Positions 1 to 6,301 are shown, numbered from the stretch's first letter. The stretch: 15,935 nt of DNA from JAUXFK01 sp034189035 (GCA_034189035.1 JAXHVA010000096.1:1-15935); one strand, 5' to 3'. Notes: generated by a model from the sequence alone, not told the origin. Program-made: numbers and translations.

Positions 1-440
1 AAGGTCCATTACAGAAGCAAGATATAACCATCCTTCAGAAGTTGAGATATAGGTTATATCAGCCATCCATACTTTATTAGGTTCTTTGACATTAAAATCT
101 TGTTTCAGAAGGTTCGGAGTAACAGGAAACTTATGTTTTGAGTCTGTAGTAGCCACTATAGCATACCTTCTTTTTTCATGACTCTGGCGACCCTGTTTTG
201 ACTGCATGAGAAGCCTTTATCATTAAGTTCCTCATGTATTCTGGGAGATCCATAAACCTTTTTGAATTTATCCATATGGATCACCTTTATCTGGACAGCC
301 AGTTTTCTGTTTTTCCTGGACCTATGACTCTCAGGACGTTTGCACCATGCATAGTAGCCACTGCGAGAGACATTAAGAACATTACACATCAGGCCTACTT
401 TGTATCTCCCTTTGTTTTCGGATATGAATGTATATTTCAT
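1..440 (-). pseudogene. IS3-family transposase OrfB, frameshifted and cut by the window edge
   Basis: The first segment (440 to 156, 94 codons) carries the usual OrfB N-terminal HTH_21-like region: CNVLNVSRSGYYAW, YGSPRIHEEL and SQNRVARVMKKEGM, then a stop. The protein resumes in a different frame from about 162 downward as VATTDSKHKFPVTPNLL, then VWMADITYISTSEGWLYLAS, which holds the first Asp of the DDE catalytic triad (ADITYI). In relatives about ten residues separate KKEG from the ATTDSKH segment; here only about three do. A short deletion with loss of frame is therefore the likely cause. The remaining two catalytic acids lie beyond the window. A sequencing error is a less likely alternative, because residues are missing as well as the frame being shifted. 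Confidence 0.85.
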
Positions 441-733
441 TTCTGATCCTCCGCAAAGTAGACCAGGGCTTTTTTTATTATATCGCGTTCTTCCTGTACC
501 TTCTTTACCTCTTGTTTCAACATGTGGATCTCTTCATCCTTGGCTTTAAGACGACCTTTACCTGGAAAGGCTTCTTCCGGATCAGCTTTCTTTTCCCTTA
601 TCCAGCGCACCAACGTACCCCTGCTGATATCCAGGTTACGCTCCACCTCTGAGACCTTGCGTCCCTCCTCATTGACGAGGCGGATCGCTTCTAATTTAAA
701 TGTTGAATCATATTTCTTCCTCTTTTTACTCAT
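437..733 (-). CDS. IS3-family transposase OrfA (helix-turn-helix subunit)
   Basis: This is a 98-residue protein of normal OrfA length. The N-terminal half (about residues 5-50) reads KKYDSTFKLEAIRLVNEEGR, followed by a VSEVERNLDISRGTLVRWI segment, the typical IS3 helix-turn-helix that binds the terminal repeats. The C-terminal half (about 60-92) is charged and heptad-like (EEIHMLKQEVKKVQEERDII), the leucine-zipper region used for OrfA/OrfAB multimerisation. The start ATG at 733 follows an aaggagtg ribosome site. Its stop overlaps the orfB start, and the A7G slippery site near its end allows a -1 shift into orfB. OrfA looks intact. Confidence 0.92.
   Translation of the reverse strand: MSKKRKKYDSTFKLEAIRLVNEEGRKVSEVERNLDISRGTLVRWIREKKADPEEAFPGKGRLKAKDEEIHMLKQEVKKVQEERDIIKKALVYFAEDQK
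469..476 (-). promoter_or_regulatory. Programmed -1 ribosomal frameshift site (A7G) between orfA and orfB
   Basis: On the minus strand the orfA codons read ATA AAA AAA GCC, an A_AAA_AAA_G heptamer suited to tandem slippage by one base backwards. After the slip the -1 frame is open and joins the orfB reading frame at its ATG (440), which would give an OrfAB fusion. This is the standard way IS3 elements make transposase. The position, about ten codons before the orfA stop, is typical. Confidence 0.75.
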
Positions 734-795
734 GGATCACTCCTTTCCCTCTTTTATTTAATTGAGGCTCTTATGAGTGTCCACTAAAATGGGGT

Positions 796-882
796 ATGAA
801 TAGAACCGATCAAATGGTTGAAGAAGGATTGGCAAATCCGCTCCGTTCATTTGCTTATCTTTTAAATGCGTTGTTCATATAA
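796..882 (+). pseudogene. 28-codon gene fragment next to the IS end
   Basis: Directly beside the IS border an open frame reads NRTDQMVEEGLANPLRSFAY and stops at 880-882. The piece RTDQMVEEGL resembles the R-x-D-x-M-x-E-x-GL stretch of tRNA dimethylallyltransferase (MiaA), but the match is short and by eye only. There is no clear ribosome site and the start codon sits at the IS junction, so if this is coding remnant it is what was left after insertion or deletion. It may equally be chance. Confidence 0.2.
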
Positions 883-902
883 AAACTCTATATGTTTTAT
901 AC

Positions 903-932
903 TTGATTTTATTAATAAGCGTAGATTATAAT
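903..932 (+). promoter_or_regulatory. Promoter of the toxin-antitoxin operon
   Basis: A -35 element TTGATT (903-908) and a perfect -10 TATAAT (927-932) are separated by 18 bp. This gives a sigma70-type promoter about 50 bp upstream of the antitoxin start. The last base of the -10 box is the first base of the palindromic operator, so a bound antitoxin complex would block RNA polymerase. Confidence 0.7.
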
Positions 933-957
933 GTACATTACATCAAATTAATGTACA
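932..957 (+). promoter_or_regulatory. Palindromic operator for TA autoregulation
   Basis: A perfect 9-bp inverted repeat, tgtacatta (932-940) and taatgtaca (949-957), flanks an 8-bp spacer. Each arm itself contains the palindrome tgtaca. It overlaps the -10 box and the expected transcription start. Phd/YefM antitoxins are known to repress their own operon by binding such sites, so this is the likely operator. Binding itself is inferred. Confidence 0.65.
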
Positions 958-980
958 CGACGTTTATATTGGAGGAAAGT

Positions 981-1208
981 ATGATCAAAATTTCAGCAAC
1001 AAAACTAAGAAATAATCTCTTCGATTACCTTGATAAAGTTGCAAAAGGAGAGACGATTGTAATTAAGCGTAATAATCTCGAAGTTGCACGCTTGCTTCCT
1101 TTACAGAAACCTAACTGGCGGAATAACATGAGCATTACGCCTAAGATACTTGTATCTCCGGATGAATTGATTAAGCCCATAGAAGATATTTGGGAGGATT
1201 ACGTTTGA
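981..1208 (+). CDS. Type II antitoxin, Phd/YefM family
   Basis: A 75-residue protein beginning MIKISATKLRNNLFDYLDKV, the hallmark fold of Phd/YefM antitoxins: a DNA-binding N-terminus that forms a dimer. The KGETIVIKRNNLEVARLLP segment is the usual second half of that domain. The C-terminal tail (about 50-75, ending PIEDIWEDYV) is acidic and likely neutralises the toxin. The ATG at 981 is chosen because ggagga at 971-976 sits at correct spacing; the longer frame from 903 would run through the promoter and operator. The stop codon overlaps the toxin start. Base composition is clearly more AT-rich than the metabolic genes, consistent with acquired DNA. Confidence 0.88.
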   Translation: MIKISATKLRNNLFDYLDKVAKGETIVIKRNNLEVARLLPLQKPNWRNNMSITPKILVSPDELIKPIEDIWEDYV

Positions 1209-1603
1209 AAAAAAATTCTTATTTATTCGATACACATGCCCTTATTTTTTGGTGCAACAGAGAATCAGTGTCGGATAATTTTATTATTTTCTTTGATAAG
1301 CAGGAACAAAAAGGCAATATTTTTATGTCCTCTATCTCATTTTGGGAAATCGCTTTACTGGTTAAAAGAGGTAAAATTGAAATGAGAGATGTTCATGCTT
1401 GGAAAAACGAAATACTCAACAATACTAATATTGAGTTGATCAATCCGACAGCATCCGAAATGATTGATTCAACTCTCTTACCTGATCACCATAAAGATCC
1501 TTTTGATCGCTTATTGATTGCCCAAGCATCTTGTCATCAATTATTATTGGTAACAAAAGATATTTATATTCAAAAATACCCCATACAAACTTTTTGGATG
1601 TAG
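1205..1603 (+). CDS. PIN-domain toxin, VapC family ribonuclease
   Basis: A 132-residue PIN-domain protein, normal for VapC-type toxins. It opens with KKNSYLFDTHALIFW, the classical first-Asp motif (D9). Further acidic residues are E48 in SFWEIALL, D98 and D101 in HKDPFDRLLIAQA, and D119 in VTKD, so the metal-binding active site looks complete. Such enzymes cleave tRNA or rRNA and are held inactive by the partner antitoxin. The start is taken as TTG 1205, which overlaps the antitoxin stop in TTGA and lies 7 nt after the gggagg site at 1192-1197. A TTG at 1190 would precede that ribosome site. Overlap implies translational coupling. The RNA target cannot be told from sequence. Confidence 0.87.
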   Translation: MKKNSYLFDTHALIFWCNRESVSDNFIIFFDKQEQKGNIFMSSISFWEIALLVKRGKIEMRDVHAWKNEILNNTNIELINPTASEMIDSTLLPDHHKDPFDRLLIAQASCHQLLLVTKDIYIQKYPIQTFWM

Positions 1604-1610
1604 AATTATA

Positions 1611-1636
1611 GCAACAGTTTAGCTTTTTGAAAAGAG
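1611..1636 (+). repeat. 26-nt dispersed repeat, copy 1
   Basis: This segment matches the minus strand of 6274-6299 at 24 of 26 positions, counted by eye. The core tagctttttgaaaagag is identical and contains the imperfect palindrome ctttttgaaaag. This copy begins 8 bp after the toxin stop; the other lies just after the transketolase stop. It is directly joined to the 1635-1846 palindrome and may be the outer part of that element. Confidence 0.65.
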
Positions 1637-1846
1637 CTGCTTCAACGGTGGTCAAATTTTAATGCGCGTACTGTCTGAGTGTCTTAGTGAGCGTTAAGAA
1701 AGAACAGGGGATAAGCTCCTATTTTATATCTGTTAAATAGGTAATAATGGAACTATTAAATTGAATGGTGATATACTGTTCTTTCGTTACGCTCAATTGG
1801 ATGCGAGTTTTACACGGATTAAAATTTGACCACCGTTGAAGCAGCT
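1635..1846. repeat. MITE-like 212-bp palindromic element
   Basis: The ends 1635-1663 and 1818-1846 are a perfect 29-bp inverted repeat (agctgcttcaacggtggtca and onward). Pairing resumes further in: 1688-1707 (tgagcgttaagaaagaacag) matches the reverse complement of 1776-1795 at 18 of 20 positions, after a poorly paired stretch of about 22-24 nt. The whole therefore folds as a long hairpin with arms near 72 nt and a loop of about 68 nt (1708-1775). There is no ORF inside. Size, terminal repeats and lack of coding match a miniature inverted-repeat element. No target-site duplication could be confirmed. A related half element lies at 8358-8411. Confidence 0.75.
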
Positions 1847-1879
1847 AAAATCTCAAAAAGCGAACCTGTTACGAATTTA

Positions 1880-1922
1880 TAACAAAAAACCGTTTGATGA
1901 CCGCTCAAAGGAAATTTTCTTT
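1880..1922 (-). repeat. Truncated copy of the 9161-9341 small-ORF element
   Basis: The 43 nt here match the reverse complement of 9164-9206 at 38 positions, counted by eye, including the stretches atgaccgct and aaaggaaattttcttt. Read on the minus strand it corresponds to the leader and first codons of the 55-codon ORF at 9188. The ATG has become ATC and the frame reads IKRFFVIN before a stop. Nothing of the rest of the element is recognisable, so this is a decayed 5' end fragment. Confidence 0.65.
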
Positions 1923-2092
1923 AATTATACGAGCAAGGCATTGAAGAATCACCCATATCCCAAATCATTTTTGGTAATACCATGATGCTGATGGATAGCA
2001 GTAGGAACAATATCTTGCTGGTTTTTGATTCATTGATAGCCTGGGTATATCTTACGAACGCATTCATTCTGGTGTTTATCGTATTGCGAAAA

Positions 2093-2122
2093 TTGGTTTG
2101 TACAATTTGCTACTATTATGAT
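2093..2122 (+). promoter_or_regulatory. Possible promoter of the flavodoxin-ferredoxin gene
   Basis: TTGGTT (2093-2098) and TATGAT (2117-2122) are spaced by 18 bp and lie about 50 bp before the start codon. Both are imperfect sigma70 boxes in AT-rich DNA, so this is only a candidate. Confidence 0.3.
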
Positions 2123-2174
2123 AAGAGATGTCCAGATAATTGCTGATTCATAAAGATATATTCGGAGGAGGCAG

Positions 2175-2978
2175 ATGAAATCACAAAAGATCAAACTCGT
2201 ATACTTTTCCCCAACAGGGACGACCAAAAAAGTGCTGGATGGGATTGCAAAGGGAATAAACTCAGAGGTATCCAATGTTATTGACATAACAAAGCCTGCT
2301 GCAAGGGACTCCGAAATACCTCCATTTGGAGATGATCTGGTACTCATAGGTGCGCCGGTTTATGCCGGAAGATTGCCGTCTTTAGCTGCTGAATCTTTTA
2401 GAAGAATGAAGGCAAATAAAACACCCGCAGTACTTGTTGTGCTCTATGGAAACCGGGAATACGAAGACGCTTTACTGGAGTTGAAAGATATTGCGGTGAT
2501 GTCCGGCTTTAAACCTGTAGCTTGCGGCGCCTTTATAGGAGAGCATTCCTTCTCCAGTGACGAAATCCCCCTCGCTCAAAGCAGACCGAATAGGGCTGAT
2601 ATGGAGAAGGCGGAGGCTTTTGGGAAAGAGATTGCGGACAAACTCAACGAAATTGAAAGCATAGATTCAATGAGCGATGTGCATGTGTCTGGAAATAAAC
2701 CCTATAGAGAAGAGATGAAATTCCCAGCTATAGAATTTATAGAGGTCACAGACGAATGTGACAATTGCGGGATTTGTGCGCAAGTGTGTCCAAACAGCGC
2801 GATCAATAAGGACAATGCCCATTCAATGGACACTGAGAAGTGCATATTCTGCTGTGCCTGTATAAAATTCTGCCCTATTGGTGCAAGGGTGCTTAAAGAC
2901 GGTATGATAAAAGATATAGCAAAGCATTTGAGCCAGTTGTGCAAACAGAGAAAAGAACCTGAAACATTCCTGGGATAA
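2175..2978 (+). CDS. Flavodoxin-ferredoxin fusion protein (EFR1-type)
   Basis: The 267-residue protein has a flavodoxin-like domain at about 5-165, with the FMN phosphate loop FSPTGTTKK (11-19) and an APVYAGRLP strand typical of flavodoxins. A bacterial 2x[4Fe-4S] ferredoxin domain follows at about 188-240. Its first cluster motif is C195, C198, C201, C205 (CDNCGICAQVCP) and its second is C223, C226, C229, C233 (CIFCCACIKFCP), so both clusters are complete. No signal peptide or membrane segment is seen, so it is cytoplasmic. Such proteins carry low-potential electrons between FMN and clusters; the partner here is unknown. The ATG at 2175 follows ggaggagg closely. Neighbouring radical SAM and iron-sulfur flavoprotein genes suggest an electron donor role, by inference. 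Confidence 0.88.
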   Translation: MKSQKIKLVYFSPTGTTKKVLDGIAKGINSEVSNVIDITKPAARDSEIPPFGDDLVLIGAPVYAGRLPSLAAESFRRMKANKTPAVLVVLYGNREYEDALLELKDIAVMSGFKPVACGAFIGEHSFSSDEIPLAQSRPNRADMEKAEAFGKEIADKLNEIESIDSMSDVHVSGNKPYREEMKFPAIEFIEVTDECDNCGICAQVCPNSAINKDNAHSMDTEKCIFCCACIKFCPIGARVLKDGMIKDIAKHLSQLCKQRKEPETFLG

Positions 2979-3169
2979 AAAAAGAAGGTAATGAGGGGGG
3001 ATTTTACAAAGCGGGAATACTCTATGGGGCGGTTAAAATCTTCATTTTTTTTTGTACCTTCAATAAAATTACTCATTTCTGAATGATCATTACTTAATAT
3101 TATCTACAATTTGCCGATAAATATTTTTAGAATCAAGATTATATCCGACCACTTTTAATCAGGTGAAAG

Positions 3170-4096
3170 ATGCTGTCCTATGTGAAGGAAATCCCCTGTA
3201 AGGTTGGCATTCATTCATGGCAGCACTGTAAATGTAGCCAATGCGGGAAGATTCGATACGATAGACATGTATGGAAGGGCTGCACGTGTATACACTGCAG
3301 AACAACCAGGGATACTGAACATCTATGGAAAGGTTGTAGATGTACCCAATGTGGAAAGACCAGAGATACGGGCCACACTGTAACGGGTGTACACTGCACA
3401 ATCTGTGGAGGACTCAGCTATATAGGGAAACAGGTCATGAAAATCTGTTCAGGAAATTATTCCGAACAGAATAAAGCCCTTAATAGACTTGTCAAGCAGA
3501 AGGAAGATGAACGAAATACTGCTTCTCAATTCATAATGCAACACATACTCAATAAAGTCAGAGAAAACCCCCATATGGAGAGAAGGGAATTCGAAGATAC
3601 TATTCAGGATACGCTTATCAACTTGTGCAAACTCCTCAAGGCAAATGGGGTATCATCTATAGAAAACCTCATAAAAATCTACAGAGAATTAGCAAAGTGT
3701 GATAACACTAACTACGCACTCATTGGTGTAACGATCTTAAATATCCCTGAAGGAATTGAGAAGTTCAAAGAGTTATGTACCCCTTGTGAGGTCAAAAATA
3801 TGTTCTTAAGGGTGAGGAGATATGGGAAACGCAATGCAACTCTATACCAGATATTAGGAGAAAATCCTGATGAAGAAATAATCCGTCTTTTTATCGATGA
3901 TCTTCAATATATACAAGAAGTTGAACAACTTGAAATTGTTAAAGATGTCCTCATCCAAAAAGCGGCTAAATCCCGTCCACTTTTAGAAAAGGTCCTTCAA
4001 TTACCATTATCGGATGACCCCAAATACAAAGAGGAGCAGTCCCTAAGGAGAGAACATATCTGTGATGTATTGGCTGTTATAAATAAAGGGAGTTGA
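3170..4096 (+). CDS. Protein with four tandem Cys/His (zinc-ribbon-like) repeats and a helical C-terminus
   Basis: This 308-residue protein has no family I can name. Residues 15-80 are four units starting at H15, H33, H51 and H69, an exact 18-residue period with consensus HxWxxCxCxxCxxxRxxx. Cysteines are at 20/22/25, 38/40/43 and 56/58/61; the fourth unit is degenerate with C76 and C79. The spacing suggests metal binding, most likely zinc, possibly with ligands shared between adjacent units. Residues 95-308 are predicted by eye to be mostly helical and charged, without membrane segments, and look like a repeat-type scaffold. ATG 3170 is preceded by aggtga. The radical SAM gene starts only 6 bp after its stop, which implies co-expression. 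A role as a metal-binding or partner-recruiting subunit is speculation. Confidence 0.7.
   Translation: MLSYVKEIPCKVGIHSWQHCKCSQCGKIRYDRHVWKGCTCIHCRTTRDTEHLWKGCRCTQCGKTRDTGHTVTGVHCTICGGLSYIGKQVMKICSGNYSEQNKALNRLVKQKEDERNTASQFIMQHILNKVRENPHMERREFEDTIQDTLINLCKLLKANGVSSIENLIKIYRELAKCDNTNYALIGVTILNIPEGIEKFKELCTPCEVKNMFLRVRRYGKRNATLYQILGENPDEEIIRLFIDDLQYIQEVEQLEIVKDVLIQKAAKSRPLLEKVLQLPLSDDPKYKEEQSLRREHICDVLAVINKGS
3212..3373 (+). repeat. Three tandem 54-nt coding repeats (18-residue units)
   Basis: Units begin at 3212, 3266 and 3320, each opening with a CAT or CAC-type His codon and tatgg or catgg for the Trp. Units 2 and 3 are visibly related at the DNA level (tatggaa, gatac and neighbouring bases shared), pointing to fairly recent tandem duplication. 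A fourth, degenerate unit follows from 3374. Copy number could vary between strains. Confidence 0.75.
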
Positions 4097-4102
4097 AATG
4101 TT

Positions 4103-5377
4103 ATGAAAGTCCTTCTGATTTCTGCAAATAAAGAACAGATTAACATACCTCCCGTGCCTATAGGGATGGCCAGTGTAGCAACCGCAGTAAAGAATGCCGG
4201 ACACGATGTAGAAATGGTAGATCTGATGGATTCAGATAATGCTGCTTTTCAGCTTACGAAGATGATAAAAGAGTTCTCTCCTCGCATCATCGGTATATCA
4301 GTGAGAAATATCGATGATCAAAATACTGAGACTTCTCGATTCCTTCTTGAAGAGGTTAAAGCAGTCATAAACGAATGTAAAAGACTTTCTGATGCCCCGA
4401 TTGTCTTGGGCGGGGCAGGTTACAGTATATTCCCGAAGAGTTCCCTCGCATATCTCGGGGCGGACATGGGTATACAGGGCGAAGGAGAGGTCGCCTTTAC
4501 CTCCCTTATCGAAAGAATCCAAAATGGGGCAGACCTTTCGGGTGTACCTGGACTCTATATTCAGGGGCGTGGTCTTCAGGGCAAGAGGGAATTTGTAAAA
4601 GACCTAGACACACTGCCGCTTCCCGATCCTTCCCTCTTTACCCCCTATGTCCCCGAAGGCCATGAGCTCTGGTTGCCCTTTCAAACCAGACGGGGATGTC
4701 CTATGAACTGCAGTTATTGTTCTACAGCAACAATAGAAGGCAGGCATATTCGTAAGCATTCACCGGATTTTGCCCTTGATAATATCATTCAATGGGCCAA
4801 TGCCGGCATCCATGACTTTTTCTTTGTAGACAACACCTTTAACATCCCTTTATCCTATGCAAAAGCGATCTGCAAGGGTTTGATAGAAAGAGAACTGAAC
4901 ATATCCTGGCGTTCTATTCTCTATCCTTTAAAGCTGGATGAAGGATTAGTAAAAGACATGGCAAAAGCCGGATGCAAGACAGTCAGCGTCGGATTTGAAA
5001 GCGGTTGCACTCGAATCTTGAAAGGCATGAACAAACGATTTCACCTGGATGATATTCGTCATACCTCCAAGTTACTTGCTGACTATGGAATAGAGCGGCT
5101 GGGATTTCTGCTACTCGGCGGTCCTGGAGAGACGAGAACCTCTGTAGAAGAAAGCCTTGTTTTTGCCGATTCTCTCAATCTGGACTCCTTGAAGCTTACC
5201 ACCGGGATTCGGATTTATCCTGACACATCTCTTTCAAAGATCGCAATGGACGAAGGCATCATTTCACCCAAAGACGATCTTCTCTTCCCCAGGTTTTACA
5301 TCATAAAAGAGATAGAAGACTGGTTGAAGGAAACAGTAGATCTATGGATCGAAAAACGGCCGAATTGGATCACATAA
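4103..5377 (+). CDS. B12-binding-type radical SAM protein
   Basis: The 424-residue protein begins with a cobalamin-binding-like Rossmann domain (about 1-150): KVLLISANK, PVPIGMASVATAVKNAGHDV and VLGGAGYSIFP, followed by IQGEGEVAF. The canonical DxHxxG cobalamin motif is not seen, as in many BchE/MiaB-like relatives. The radical SAM domain follows, with the cluster motif CxxxCxxC at C199, C203 and C206 (RRGCPMNCSYCS), a GFESG strand near 290, and a LLGGPGET loop that fits the SAM-binding barrel. Such enzymes do radical methylations, ring closures or rearrangements; the substrate is not evident. The start ATG 4103 follows aaaggga at workable spacing, 6 bp after the upstream stop. The upstream flavodoxin-ferredoxin could reduce its cluster. 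Confidence 0.88.
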   Translation: MKVLLISANKEQINIPPVPIGMASVATAVKNAGHDVEMVDLMDSDNAAFQLTKMIKEFSPRIIGISVRNIDDQNTETSRFLLEEVKAVINECKRLSDAPIVLGGAGYSIFPKSSLAYLGADMGIQGEGEVAFTSLIERIQNGADLSGVPGLYIQGRGLQGKREFVKDLDTLPLPDPSLFTPYVPEGHELWLPFQTRRGCPMNCSYCSTATIEGRHIRKHSPDFALDNIIQWANAGIHDFFFVDNTFNIPLSYAKAICKGLIERELNISWRSILYPLKLDEGLVKDMAKAGCKTVSVGFESGCTRILKGMNKRFHLDDIRHTSKLLADYGIERLGFLLLGGPGETRTSVEESLVFADSLNLDSLKLTTGIRIYPDTSLSKIAMDEGIISPKDDLLFPRFYIIKEIEDWLKETVDLWIEKRPNWIT

Positions 5378-5491
5378 CTATTCTAAGCTATTGAGTATCC
5401 ATAGTGAAGGCAAAAAATCCAAAGTATAAAAGTGTAAATCAAAGTAGGACTTGATATCGCAAGCATATCCCAATAGAAAGGAGTGATTCAT

Positions 5492-6166
5492 TTGAAAATC
5501 ATTGGTCTCGTTGCCAGTCCGCATGGAATAAAAGGCAATACAGCCGGCCTGCTTGATATCGTCATAGAGGGTGCAAAGAGTGAGGGAGCAAAAGCACAAA
5601 TCATTTCTCTTCCAGGGGACACTGTACTCCCATGCAAGGCTTGTGATGCCTGCCACATAAGTGGAGTCTGTCCCCAGAAAGATGATTTTGAAGAAATTAA
5701 AGCGAAGATTCTCGATTCAGACGGTCTGATCCTGGCCAGCCCAAATTATATATTCAGTGTCAGTGCCCAAATGAAGGCATTTATGGACAGATGCTGTGGT
5801 ATCATTCACTGTATGGGCTTTGAGGGGAGATACGGGGCTTCTGTTGTCACCTCTGGTGGCGGGGATGAAGGGCCCATTGCCGATTATCTGAGCCATTTCC
5901 TGATCATTACAGGGATTATCCCTGTGGGTGCTGTCTGGGCAAACATGGGGATGATCGAAAACGGAGATTTTCCCAAAGAGACCCATTATATGGCCTTTGA
6001 ATTAGGGAAAAGGCTGGTAACATGTTGGGCAAAAAAGAATAATTCGCCAGAGATTGAAAAGAGTAAGGATGCCTTTCTAAAAAGAATGAAGTCTCTCATC
6101 CAATATCGCAAGGAAGAGTGGCCGTATGAATATCAATATTGGAAAGAGCATCGAAACTTGAAATGA
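5492..6166 (+). CDS. Iron-sulfur flavoprotein, NADPH-dependent FMN reductase family
   Basis: A 224-residue flavodoxin-fold protein. It begins MKIIGLVASP and then has the GNTAGLLDIVIEG phosphate-binding region. A compact cysteine motif C48, C51, C54, C60 (PCKACDACHISGVCP) is the C-x2-C-x2-C-x5-C signature of Isf-type proteins that bind a [4Fe-4S] cluster beside FMN. The stretch SPNYIFSVSAQMKAFMDR is the conserved FMN reductase loop. These proteins take up or pass on electrons in anaerobes. The start is placed at TTG 5492, 8 nt after aaaggag (5477-5483); a GTG at 5483 would overlap that ribosome site. It follows the radical SAM gene by 114 bp on the same strand, so co-transcription is possible. 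Its last neighbour is convergent transketolase. Confidence 0.87.
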   Translation: MKIIGLVASPHGIKGNTAGLLDIVIEGAKSEGAKAQIISLPGDTVLPCKACDACHISGVCPQKDDFEEIKAKILDSDGLILASPNYIFSVSAQMKAFMDRCCGIIHCMGFEGRYGASVVTSGGGDEGPIADYLSHFLIITGIIPVGAVWANMGMIENGDFPKETHYMAFELGKRLVTCWAKKNNSPEIEKSKDAFLKRMKSLIQYRKEEWPYEYQYWKEHRNLK

Positions 6167-6233
6167 AAGAATCAATACAGCCCTTAAATCAGCCGTATCA
6201 CCTTAGCCCTATAAAATAGAGAACGATCAGCAA

Positions 6234-6271
6234 GCAAGAAGCAGCGATTAAATTTGATTGCCGCTTCTTGC
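6234..6271. terminator. Hairpin between convergent genes, possible terminator
   Basis: gcaagaagcagc (6234-6245) pairs with gccgcttcttgc (6260-6271) with one mismatch around a 14-nt loop. It lies 67 bp after the flavoprotein stop and 30 bp from the transketolase stop. On the plus strand it is followed by gactcttttc, a weak T-rich tail. On the minus strand no T run follows. It may end transcription from the left. Confidence 0.45.
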
Positions 6272-6273
6272 GA

Positions 6274-6299
6274 CTCTTTTCAAAAAGCTAAGCTGTTAC
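6274..6299 (-). repeat. 26-nt dispersed repeat, copy 2
   Basis: The reverse complement of this segment matches 1611-1636 at 24 of 26 positions, with an identical core around agctttttgaaaagag. It abuts the transketolase stop codon and the hairpin at 6234-6271. Both copies sit within 10 bp downstream of a stop codon, in opposite orientation relative to the window. Confidence 0.65.
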
Positions 6300-6301
6300 A
6301 A

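Larger units (their letters stand above)
1..795 (-). mobile_element. IS3-family insertion sequence, partial, one end inside the window
   Basis: The minus strand carries the two-ORF arrangement of IS3 elements: orfA (733 to 437), then orfB in the -1 frame running off the left edge. A probable terminal sequence, tgtccactaaaatgggg at 778-794, lies about 45 bp upstream of orfA and fits the outer end of the element. The exact border and any target-site duplication cannot be fixed, because the other end is outside the window and the expected CA terminus is not obvious. orfB carries an internal deletion with frameshift, so this copy is probably unable to move itself. It abuts an AT-rich accessory region. 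Confidence 0.88.
1604..2174. other. Gene-free 570-bp gap filled with repeats and remnants
   Basis: No convincing gene is present. The gap holds a 26-nt dispersed repeat (1611-1636), a 212-bp MITE-like palindrome (1635-1846), a truncated copy of the 9161-9341 element (1880-1922), and a weak promoter for the next gene (2093-2122). From 1830 to about 1983 one plus-strand frame is open and ends KALKNHPYPKSFLVIP, but it crosses the palindrome arm and lacks a start with a ribosome site. It may be a decayed gene end. The part from 1984 to 2090 shows nothing recognisable. Confidence 0.6.

Noticed and set aside
903..980. A longer antitoxin starting at 903
   Set aside because: The extension would cover the promoter and operator, and the ATG at 981 has a good ribosome site.
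3082..3091. 10-bp palindrome aatgatcatt before the repeat protein gene
   Set aside because: Short and AT-rich; too likely by chance to call an operator.
2979..3169. Terminator after the flavodoxin-ferredoxin gene
   Set aside because: A T run exists near 3046 but no stable stem precedes it.
3212..3373. CRISPR-like array from the 54-nt periodicity
   Set aside because: The units are adjacent, coding and without spacers; they encode protein repeats.
3159..3401. Antisense frames over the Cys/His repeats
   Set aside because: They are periodic only because the sense strand is; no ribosome site or homology.
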